Made by a program: the position numbers and the translations under genes. A model generated the notes under the pieces. It worked only from the letters and a program-made list of their open reading frames with translations. It searched no databases and was not told the origin of the DNA. DNA of 42,336 bases from Gemmatimonadales bacterium (GTDB lineage Bacteria; Gemmatimonadota; Gemmatimonadetes; Gemmatimonadales; GWC2-71-9): contig JAICJD010000009.1 of NCBI GenBank assembly GCA_025928645.1, positions 1 through 42,336 of the forward strand. The letters are read 5' to 3'. Shown piece after piece: positions 34,907-42,336 of this stretch. Each line of letters starts with the position of its first letter. The first letter of the stretch is position 1.

Positions 34907-37900
34907 CACTTCCCCTTCGCCTTCACGGTAAACACCCCGCCGTCGCTTTCGCCGAAGACGGCCGGGTTGTACATCTCCTCGGCATGCACGGGCGGCCGCA
35001 CGAAGGTGCCCGGTGTCGTGGCGCGCGCGACATAAGATGCGGTGTACGCGCCGGGCCAGAGCAGCGTCGCGACGTAGACGACCTTGTCGTCCCGCATCTC
35101 GCGGTGGTCGAACGGCGACCACCACCCGCCGTCCCAGCTCCCGTAGGCCCAGCGGCCGTCGCCGTTCTCGTCGTCGGGCTCGCGCGCGCTGGTGTCGGCC
35201 GCACCCGGGCCGGGCAATCCACCCGACGTGAGCAGGCTCAGATCCACCGCCTCGAGGCCGGCCGGCAACGCATCGTCCAGCACCACGAAGTGCCGCTCGC
35301 TCGGCACCGTGACCCGGAGCCGCACGCGGACGAGATCGCCCTCGGCGACCTCGGTGACGGGCCGGCCGTCCTCGTATCGCTCGTACCAGCGCTCGACGGT
35401 GACGCCGCGGATGTCGGGGCGGACCGGCGCGCCGCGCGGCACGGCGTTGACCGTGAGGTAGTAGAACACCGGCGCACCCGGCCCCGCCGCCTCGAGGTGG
35501 ACCCGCAGGCGCAGGCTGTCCTTGCCCCGCTCGACCAGGCCGTGGAGCGATACGCTCGAGTCCCGCGCGCCGCCGACTCGATCGGACGAGAGCAGCCGGC
35601 GTCCGCCTATCGTCACCCGAACATCGCGGGCGGCAGCCGCCTGCTGCTGACCCGCGAACTGGGCGAGCGCCTGCACCGCCGTGCCGTAGTCCTGCGTGTT
35701 CCACACATAGGCGAGCCCGCGCCCCTGCGCGACCAGCGTCTCGACCAGCGGTCCGACCAGCGGGTGGGCCGGCGCGATGGCGAGGGTGGCGCTCAGCAGA
35801 TAGGCCGCGGGCCGGAGCGGGGAATCGAAGTAGAAGCTCCGGCGCGACTCCCTGGGCAGCGTGGCCGAGCGCCCCTCGACCGCGACCGAGCGCCAGAGCG
35901 GCTCGAGCAGCCCGCGCGCCGCGGCCTGATCCCCGTCACGCGCGAGCACCAGCGCGAGCCGGGCACGGTCTTCCCACGCGAGCTGCGCGGACAGCCGAAG
36001 CAGCTCGTTCTCGGCGGCGCGGTCGCGCAGCCCCGCGCGGCTCAGGTAATCCACCGCCATCACCCGGTCGCTCAGCCGCACGGCATTGTCGGCGTACCAC
36101 CGCGCCGCCGGCGACACGATCGGCCGCCCCTCCGCGAGCGACTTGCGGAGGTAGGCGCCGAGCCGGGCGAGCACCGAGTCGTTCACCGCGAGTCCGGCGG
36201 TGTGGGCGTCGAGCAGCACGGCGCCGGCGTACGCGGTGAGCCACGGCGTGGTCCAGTCGTCCGCGCCCCAGAGGCCGATGCCGCCGTCGGACCGCTGGCG
36301 CCGGCTCAGCGTCGCGACCGCCCGCTCGAGCTCGCCGCGGGCCCTTCGCGCAAGCGCCGTGTCGCCGAGCGCGGGCGCCGACTGCGTCAGCGCGATCAGC
36401 GGCTGGGCGGCGCTTGCGAGCTGCTCGGAGCACCAGTACGGATAGATGCGCAGCCAGAGGTGAGCGCCCTGGATCATCGCCACCGGCGAGGTCCCGAGGC
36501 TGAGCGACAACGTGGATCGCTCCGGGTCGACGTCCGCCGGGAGCACCAGCTCGGCGGACGCGGTGTCGTGCAGGACGCCGGCCACGGTATAACCCCGCGG
36601 GTGGGAAACCGGCTCCAGCGGCAGTGACAAGGCGATTGCGTCGGCGTCCGGGCCGCTGGTGGCGTCGAACCGGAACGTGGCGCTGTCGGCCGCGCGCGCC
36701 TGGAAGTCGAAGCGCACCTCGCGCCCGCGCCCCGGCTCGAGCTCGGCGGTGCGGGTGCGCTTGCCTTTGAGCTCGGTGCCCCCGCCCTTTACTCGCGCCG
36801 TCACCTTCGCTTGCCGGGCCGCGCCGTCCCGGCTGTTGACGACCACGCCGGCCGCGAACCGATCGCCGGCACGGAGGAAGCGCGGGAGCGCGGGCCGGGC
36901 GACGAGCGGGCGGGTCACCAGGAGCGACGACTGGCCGCTTCCGTACCGGTCGCCGGCCGTCACGGCGACGGCCATCAGGCGGAACGTGGTGAGATTGTCG
37001 GGAAGGCGGGCGCGGGCCTCGCCCTTGCCGGCCGCGTCGGTGGTGACCGAGCCGAGAAAGAACGCGGTGCTCTGGAAGCGGCTGCGCAGGATGTCGGCGC
37101 CCTCGCGCCCGCCGCCGCCGCCGGGCGCGCGCTTTCCCTTCTCGCCCTCGGCGATCTGGGGCGCGACCGTCGTGAGCGTGCTCGCGAGCCGCATGCCGAG
37201 CCCGCGCGGCTGGTAGATGAGGTCGATGGGATCGGGCGTGCGGTAGCCGGTGAGCGCGAGCACACCCTCGTCCACGGCCCAAAGCGTCACCTCGCTCCGC
37301 TGGCCCGCGCCGGCGGCGTTGCGCACCTGGAGCGCGACGCGGGCGGTGTCGCCCGGGCGATATTCCCTTGCCAGCGGGGTAACCTCGACTGCAAGCCGCT
37401 TGCGCTCAGGCGTCACGCGGAGCTCGGCGTAGCCCACGCGTATGGTGGGGCGGCCCGGGTCGTCGAGCGGGCCGGGAGGGGCGCTCCGTCCGCGCGCGAC
37501 CACGATCGAGACGTAGGCATTCGGGGCGAGCGCCTCGGTGATCGGCAGCTTGAGCGTGGTGGTGCCGCTCCGGATCGTGAGCCGCCGCTGCTGGAGCAGG
37601 CCCTCACGCTCGACGGTGATCCAGGCCTCCGCGTCGGTGAACGGCGAGGCGAACAGCACGGTGGCCGTGTCGCCCACGGCGTACTTCGCGCGGTCGGCGA
37701 TGACGTCCATCTTGAACTGGCTTTCGTCGTTCCAGGGCACCCAGTCCTTGCCCGTGGCCCAGCGGACGAAGGTCGTGCGGACCGCGCGGCCGTTCGCATC
37801 GCGCGCGTCGAGGCTCACGAAGTAGGTGCCGCCGGCCGGCGGCGTGAACCCGCACCGCGCCGCCTGGGCCGCGGTCGTGAGTGCGCAGCGCGCGACGGTA

Positions 37901-40653
37901 TCCGAGACCCACTCGCCCACGAGCTCGCCGTAGCCGTCCCGGTCGCGCTGAACCGAGTGCCACTCGCGCCGCACGACGGTCCCCCGCACCTGGACGGCGG
38001 GAATGCGGGTGCCGTCCGGACCCACGGCCAGGACCGACACGGTGACCGGGGTGCCGGCGGTCCAGAAGTACCCGTCGCCCCCGGGTTTCGCCGCGATGTA
38101 GAAGTCGGCGGGGTGTACCACCGCGGAGGCCGAAGACGAGACCGTCTGGCGGTTGACGTCCACCACGGTCGCCTCGAGCGTGGCCCGCGACGGCCGGCCA
38201 CGCCGCGTGTCGGCGAGACGCACGCGAAGCGGCAGCCGGCCCGCCGCGTCGAGCGTGTCCACGCCGCTGGCCGCGACCTGGACCGCCGGCTCGGTCTCTC
38301 CGGTCTCGTCGTCCCACCAGCCCGTGTCGCCTACATAGAAGTCGTCGGTTCCGGGGATCTCGATCTCGCCGGGCCACGTGCTCTGCTGGCGCAGCGTCCA
38401 GCGCACGGCCGCGCGCCCCATCGGCGCGCCGAACAGGTAACGCGCCTCGACCGCCGCGGCGAGCGAGTCGCCCGGGTAGTACCGCCCGCTGTCGGCGGTC
38501 ACGTCCACCAGAAATTCGGGTGGCCGATATTCGGCGACCCGGTAGCCCGTGGACGCCACCTCGGTCCAGCGTCCGGCGCGGCGGAGCCGAAGGGTTACGC
38601 GGTACGCGCCGAGCGGCGCCGTGGCCGGCACCAGGAAGCGCTGGTCGGCCGTGCCGAAGGAAGACAGGGCGACGACCGTATCGCGCAGCGCCGCGGGAGG
38701 ACCGTTGTCGTCCGCCCGCGCCTCGAAGATCCAGCGGAGCGAATCGCCCGCCGCAGGCGCGGCGAGCGCGCCGAGCGGGCCGGTACGGACGATCGCCTTG
38801 GCGAAGAGCGGCTCGCCGGGGCGGTAGATGCCGCGCTCGGTGAACACCGCGGCGGCTACCGGCAGCCGGGTCGCGCCCCAGGCCTCGGAGACGTTGAAGC
38901 GCCACGGGCCGAGATCGGGGTCGTAGTCGTTGATGCCGACCAGGGCGCGGTCGGCGCCGAGCACGACGCTCACGTAGCCCTGAAAGCCCGACGGCGTCGA
39001 CTCGTCGGCTTCGCCGTTTTCCGCGTTCGGCGGCGGGGAGCGGTAGCCGGTGAGCCGGGCCAGGCCGCTCGTGTCGGTCGTCGTCCGCGCAAGGACTCTG
39101 CCCTCGGCATCGTGCAATTCGACCGAGGCGCCCGCGCGGGGGCTGCCGTCGCTCGCTCCGGTCACCCAGACGACGCCGTCCTCGCTCCCGATGCGCGCGT
39201 GCACGCCGAGGTCGGTCACCTGCAGGAGGGCGATCGGACGGTTGCGCCGGCTCAGGCTGTCGAGCCGCGGGCTCGTGACCTGCAGCGCGACGAGCGTCGG
39301 CGTGCGCGCACTTCTGTAGGCCGGAGCGGGAAGGCCCACACCGTAGATTCGCACCCGGTCGCGCGGGCCGGTCACCGGGATGCGCCGGAGGCGCGCGCCG
39401 GGCAGCAGCGCCGGCCAGAGATCGTTCCAGCTCCACTCGCTGCGGGAAAGGAATGCTGCCTCGAGCGTGTCCGGCACCGGCGCGGTCACGACCTCGAGCG
39501 TATCCACGTTCACGAACGAGAGCGCGAAGGTGCCCGGGCCCTTCCGCTCCACGACCGCTCGCCCCGATGCGTAGTTCACGGCCGGCGCGTAGCCGGTACT
39601 CACGGCCGTAGCGACGGGGTTCCCGGTGAGCGGCTGGCCGAAGCGGTCGGTGAGGCGGCGGTCGGCCACCACGGCGTAGGCGGTGCGCGGGGCGAGCCGC
39701 GCGTCCAGCGTCCACTCGGCGCGCACCTCGCTGGTGTCGCCGATGTCGAACGGGACCGCGGGGCGGATGGATAGAAAGCGGCGGAGCTCGGCGCCGCGGA
39801 CCGGCGTACTGAAGCGCACCACCAGCGGGCCGGTCGGGCAGGCGGCGCGGCTCCAGCCGCAGGTGGCGGCGGTGAGACGGAAGTCGCCGTAGGTCGCGAA
39901 GGTCCACCGTCGAGGGGCGCCATCCCGCTCGTCGAACGCGGCGGGCACGACCAGCTCGCCCGCGCAGCCGCGCGGAAGGGGCGCGCGGGGGGCAAGGCGC
40001 ACGACCCGGCGCAGCGGATCGGCCGCGCGGTCGCGGTCCCAGCCGCCCGCCTCGCGAAAGTCCCACCGGTCGTCGGCCGTGACCGCCTGCTGCGTTTCCA
40101 GGCGGAGCCGGACGACGCCCGGCGCGGAGCAGCTCTGCCCAAAATCGAGGTACGCCGAGCGCGCGACCGCCGCCGAATCCACCGGCGCGTCGACCACCAG
40201 ATCGAACCGCGCGTTCGGCGGGAGGTAGCGGGAGCCTCCATTCGGGCCCACCGGCCAGCCGGCGAGGACGCGCGGCCCGCGCACCCGGAACGAGAACCGG
40301 TACGGCCGCGAGAGGCGGCTTCCATCCATCGCGGCGAAGTCCTTCGCCACCGTGACGGTGTAGACGGTGTTCGACGCCAGCGGCGCGGCGGGCCGGAAGC
40401 GGATCGTCACGGGATCGCGCCAGTCGAGCGTGCCCGCGACGGCGGGCGCGATCGTGAGCACCTTGCGCGGGTCCACCGTCCGGTCGAGCGACCCCGCCAC
40501 CGGACGGTCGAACGTCACCGTCACCGACGCCGTGGGAGACGCCTCGCCGGACGGCGTGGCGCGAAGCACGCGGAGGTCCGTGGCCTGATCGGCCGCGACT
40601 CCGGCCGCGGCGGCGACCAGCAGGCGAAGCGCGAGCGATTGTGGGGGAAACAT
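34906..40653 (-). CDS. Bacterial alpha-2-macroglobulin family protein (1915 aa)
   Basis: MG-type domains (SVELHDAEGRVLARTTTDTSG; FTERGIYRPGEPLFAKAIVR), thioester motif CSEQ at 36421-36432, terpenoid-cyclase-like repeats; stop overlaps pbpC start (TGATG). Confidence 0.95.
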   Translation of the reverse strand: MFPPQSLALRLLVAAAAGVAADQATDLRVLRATPSGEASPTASVTVTFDRPVAGSLDRTVDPRKVLTIAPAVAGTLDWRDPVTIRFRPAAPLASNTVYTVTVAKDFAAMDGSRLSRPYRFSFRVRGPRVLAGWPVGPNGGSRYLPPNARFDLVVDAPVDSAAVARSAYLDFGQSCSAPGVVRLRLETQQAVTADDRWDFREAGGWDRDRAADPLRRVVRLAPRAPLPRGCAGELVVPAAFDERDGAPRRWTFATYGDFRLTAATCGWSRAACPTGPLVVRFSTPVRGAELRRFLSIRPAVPFDIGDTSEVRAEWTLDARLAPRTAYAVVADRRLTDRFGQPLTGNPVATAVSTGYAPAVNYASGRAVVERKGPGTFALSFVNVDTLEVVTAPVPDTLEAAFLSRSEWSWNDLWPALLPGARLRRIPVTGPRDRVRIYGVGLPAPAYRSARTPTLVALQVTSPRLDSLSRRNRPIALLQVTDLGVHARIGSEDGVVWVTGASDGSPRAGASVELHDAEGRVLARTTTDTSGLARLTGYRSPPPNAENGEADESTPSGFQGYVSVVLGADRALVGINDYDPDLGPWRFNVSEAWGATRLPVAAAVFTERGIYRPGEPLFAKAIVRTGPLGALAAPAAGDSLRWIFEARADDNGPPAALRDTVVALSSFGTADQRFLVPATAPLGAYRVTLRLRRAGRWTEVASTGYRVAEYRPPEFLVDVTADSGRYYPGDSLAAAVEARYLFGAPMGRAAVRWTLRQQSTWPGEIEIPGTDDFYVGDTGWWDDETGETEPAVQVAASGVDTLDAAGRLPLRVRLADTRRGRPSRATLEATVVDVNRQTVSSSASAVVHPADFYIAAKPGGDGYFWTAGTPVTVSVLAVGPDGTRIPAVQVRGTVVRREWHSVQRDRDGYGELVGEWVSDTVARCALTTAAQAARCGFTPPAGGTYFVSLDARDANGRAVRTTFVRWATGKDWVPWNDESQFKMDVIADRAKYAVGDTATVLFASPFTDAEAWITVEREGLLQQRRLTIRSGTTTLKLPITEALAPNAYVSIVVARGRSAPPGPLDDPGRPTIRVGYAELRVTPERKRLAVEVTPLAREYRPGDTARVALQVRNAAGAGQRSEVTLWAVDEGVLALTGYRTPDPIDLIYQPRGLGMRLASTLTTVAPQIAEGEKGKRAPGGGGGREGADILRSRFQSTAFFLGSVTTDAAGKGEARARLPDNLTTFRLMAVAVTAGDRYGSGQSSLLVTRPLVARPALPRFLRAGDRFAAGVVVNSRDGAARQAKVTARVKGGGTELKGKRTRTAELEPGRGREVRFDFQARAADSATFRFDATSGPDADAIALSLPLEPVSHPRGYTVAGVLHDTASAELVLPADVDPERSTLSLSLGTSPVAMIQGAHLWLRIYPYWCSEQLASAAQPLIALTQSAPALGDTALARRARGELERAVATLSRRQRSDGGIGLWGADDWTTPWLTAYAGAVLLDAHTAGLAVNDSVLARLGAYLRKSLAEGRPIVSPAARWYADNAVRLSDRVMAVDYLSRAGLRDRAAENELLRLSAQLAWEDRARLALVLARDGDQAAARGLLEPLWRSVAVEGRSATLPRESRRSFYFDSPLRPAAYLLSATLAIAPAHPLVGPLVETLVAQGRGLAYVWNTQDYGTAVQALAQFAGQQQAAAARDVRVTIGGRRLLSSDRVGGARDSSVSLHGLVERGKDSLRLRVHLEAAGPGAPVFYYLTVNAVPRGAPVRPDIRGVTVERWYERYEDGRPVTEVAEGDLVRVRLRVTVPSERHFVVLDDALPAGLEAVDLSLLTSGGLPGPGAADTSAREPDDENGDGRWAYGSWDGGWWSPFDHREMRDDKVVYVATLLWPGAYTASYVARATTPGTFVRPPVHAEEMYNPAVFGESDGGVFTVKAKGK

Positions 40654-40747
40654 GCTCCAAGATAGGGGACAGTCTTCCTATATTCGAAGCGCCATCGTTC
40701 CAACGTGCACAGGCAGTTCCCCGCAGGTCTACCGCCGGAGAACCTAC

Positions 40748-42115
40748 ATGCGCAGCTCTCTCCTCTCGCTGCTCGCGGCCGTTGTGGCGCTGTCTCGGGC
40801 CGCCGCCCAGCAGGCGGGCACCCTGGAAGTCGGTCTCTTTCCCAACGTCAGCTACTTCGATGCCTCGCTCGGGATGACGCAGGGCCGCACCGGCCCGGGC
40901 GCTCGGCTCGGATATTTCCTGACCGATCATCTCGCGGTCGAAGGCGAAGGCGCGTGGGTGCCGGCGGAGGGCCGGTTCGGCGCCGGCGTGCGCTACATCC
41001 CCCTCCGCGCGCGCCTGGCCTACAACTTCCCCATCACCGAGCACACCGCGCTGCTGCTCGGCGCCGGGTTCGTGGAGTCGCTCTACCGCAAGGATTACCA
41101 CCTGTCCGACGCCGGCGCGACGGCGGGCGCGGGCATCCGGCTCGGCCTGGGCGGCGTGACGTCCATCCGGATCGACACCTACGTCGACTACATGCCGTCG
41201 CCGGACAACGGGGTGGGCGACAACTGGAACTGGGGCATTCAGCCGGGCCTGAGCTTCCTGTTCGGCGGGCGCGCGGCGGGCGTGCGCGACAAGGACGGCG
41301 ACGGCGTGCCGGACGCGGTGGACGAGTGCAAGGACACGGCCCCGGGCGAGAAGGTGGACGCGAAGGGCTGCACCGTGAAGGACGCCGATCAGGACGGCGT
41401 CGCCGACGACGTGGACCAGTGCAAGGACACCCCGGCCGGCGACCAGGTCGACGCCAAGGGCTGCTCGCTGCCCAAGGACGCCGACAATGACGGCGTGCTC
41501 GACAACGTCGACCAGTGCAAGGATACGCCCGCGGGCGACAAGGTGGACGCGAAGGGCTGCTCGCTGCCGAAGGACGCGGATGGCGACGGCGTGAACGACG
41601 ACGTGGACCAGTGCAAGGACACGCCGGCGGGCGATCAGGTGGATGCCAAGGGCTGCTCCCTGCCCAAGGATGCGGACGGGGACGGCGTCAACGACGACAA
41701 GGATCGCTGCCCGCACACGCCGGCCGGCGTCAAGGTGGACGAGGAGGGCTGCCAGATCCTGTTCGAGCAGGCGAAGAAGAGCCTGGTGCTCGAGGGCGTG
41801 AACTTCGCGACCGGCAAGTCGGAGCTCACGCCGGAGTCGCAGACGATCCTCGATGGGGTGGCCGAGTCGCTCGTCGCCAACGACAGCATCAAGGTCCAGG
41901 TCGGCGGCCACACCGACAACACCGGCTCCGCCGCGGTCAACCGGCGGCTGTCGGCGGCGCGCGCCGAGGCGGTGCGCCAGTATCTGATCACGAAGGGCGT
42001 CGCGGCGGACCGGCTCACCGCGAAGGGCTATGGCCCGAGCAAGCCGATCGCGTCGAACAAGACCGCCGAAGGCCGGGCGCAGAACCGGCGGGTGGAGCTG
42101 ACGAGAGTGCGGTAG
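40748..42115 (+). CDS. OmpA family outer-membrane protein with TSP3 repeats
   Basis: N-terminal beta-barrel, five D-x-D-x-DG-x-x-D..C repeats, C-terminal OmpA domain VGGHTDNTGSAAVNRRLSAARAEAVRQYLI. Confidence 0.94.
   Translation: MRSSLLSLLAAVVALSRAAAQQAGTLEVGLFPNVSYFDASLGMTQGRTGPGARLGYFLTDHLAVEGEGAWVPAEGRFGAGVRYIPLRARLAYNFPITEHTALLLGAGFVESLYRKDYHLSDAGATAGAGIRLGLGGVTSIRIDTYVDYMPSPDNGVGDNWNWGIQPGLSFLFGGRAAGVRDKDGDGVPDAVDECKDTAPGEKVDAKGCTVKDADQDGVADDVDQCKDTPAGDQVDAKGCSLPKDADNDGVLDNVDQCKDTPAGDKVDAKGCSLPKDADGDGVNDDVDQCKDTPAGDQVDAKGCSLPKDADGDGVNDDKDRCPHTPAGVKVDEEGCQILFEQAKKSLVLEGVNFATGKSELTPESQTILDGVAESLVANDSIKVQVGGHTDNTGSAAVNRRLSAARAEAVRQYLITKGVAADRLTAKGYGPSKPIASNKTAEGRAQNRRVELTRVR
41288..41757 (+). 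repeat. Tandem coding repeats (about 28 codons each) encoding thrombospondin type-3 units
   Basis: KDADGDGVNDDVDQCKDTPAGDQVDAKGCSLP units repeated nearly identically. Confidence 0.88.
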
Positions 42116-42135
42116 GAGGAAAGCAGGAAGAGGTA

Positions 42136-42191
42136 AAGCGAGGGACCTTGCCCGGAAAGGTTCGAACCTTTCCGGGCAAGGTCCCTCGCTT
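42136..42191. repeat. Perfect 56-bp palindrome (28-bp arms, no spacer)
   Basis: AAGCGAGGGACCTTGCCCGGAAAGGTTC|GAACCTTTCCGGGCAAGGTCCCTCGCTT, no mismatches. Confidence 0.97.
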
Positions 42192-42230
42192 CCTTCCCCG
42201 ATGCCGCCCGGGCATCTTCCACCGTATCCA

Positions 42231-42336
42231 ATGACCGATCCTGCTCCCGTCGATCCGGCCGCGCTCGCGCGGCTCGACCAGCTCGGCGGCCCCGGCTTCG
42301 CCCGCCGGATCATCGGCATCTTCCTGGCCGAGGGGC
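42231..42336 (+). CDS. N-terminal start of a probable Hpt-domain protein, truncated by window end
   Basis: MTDPAPVDPAALARLDQLGGPGFARRIIGIFLAEG resembles the Hpt domain N-terminal helix. Confidence 0.55.
   Translation, partial: MTDPAPVDPAALARLDQLGGPGFARRIIGIFLAEG

Noticed and set aside
36811-39774. 987-aa plus-strand ORF antisense to A2M
   Set aside because: Antisense high-GC artefact; the A2M frame shows family motifs including CSEQ.
40660-40747. Promoter (TATATT) upstream of the OmpA gene
   Set aside because: A -10-like hexamer is visible at 40679-40684 but no convincing -35 at proper spacing; not called.
42136-42191. Simple rho-independent terminator interpretation
   Set aside because: No T-rich tract on either side and zero loop at the centre; related to a dispersed repeat, so reported as a palindrome rather than a terminator.
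37604-42319. 1571-aa minus-strand ORF spanning OmpA and part of A2M
   Set aside because: Shadow ORF; it overlaps two well-supported genes in other frames and has no recognisable domain.

Overview
High-GC bacterial chromosomal window of about 42 kb. Gene content (PD40-repeat Ser/Thr kinases, DinB and NTF2-like proteins, A2M) suggests Gemmatimonadota or a similar soil lineage, but that is inference. I see no tRNA, rRNA, CRISPR array, transposase or integrase. Main loci: SDR and SAM-methyltransferase genes; two orphan receiver proteins next to a Ser/Thr kinase with a TolB/PD40 sensor; an exported single-Cys MsrA; several NTF2-like proteins; a run of small conserved ORFs; an MBL hydrolase; an EamA transporter; a carbohydrate cluster (aldose epimerase, GH5-like lipoprotein, six-hairpin glycosidase); a Tat-exported M24 peptidase; a minus-strand block with a Vgb-like beta-propeller, a class A beta-lactamase-like hydrolase and a tandem M42 peptidase/degenerate M42 pair; an alpha-2-macroglobulin (CSEQ thioester motif) coupled to PBP1C; and an OmpA protein with thrombospondin type-3 repeats. 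Most notable: (i) a recurring pattern of 'gutted' genes, small ORFs that keep the recognisable N-terminus (sometimes also the C-terminus) of a known family but have lost the middle, packed start-to-stop against intact neighbours; (ii) two dispersed palindromic repeat families, one of which ends in a perfect 56-bp palindrome and one copy of which supplies the only standard start codon of the beta-lactamase-like gene; (iii) an M42 paralogue that has lost the metal-ligand positions its translationally coupled neighbour retains; (iv) an oxidoreductase whose best-placed start codon reads ATA behind a strong Shine-Dalgarno sequence.
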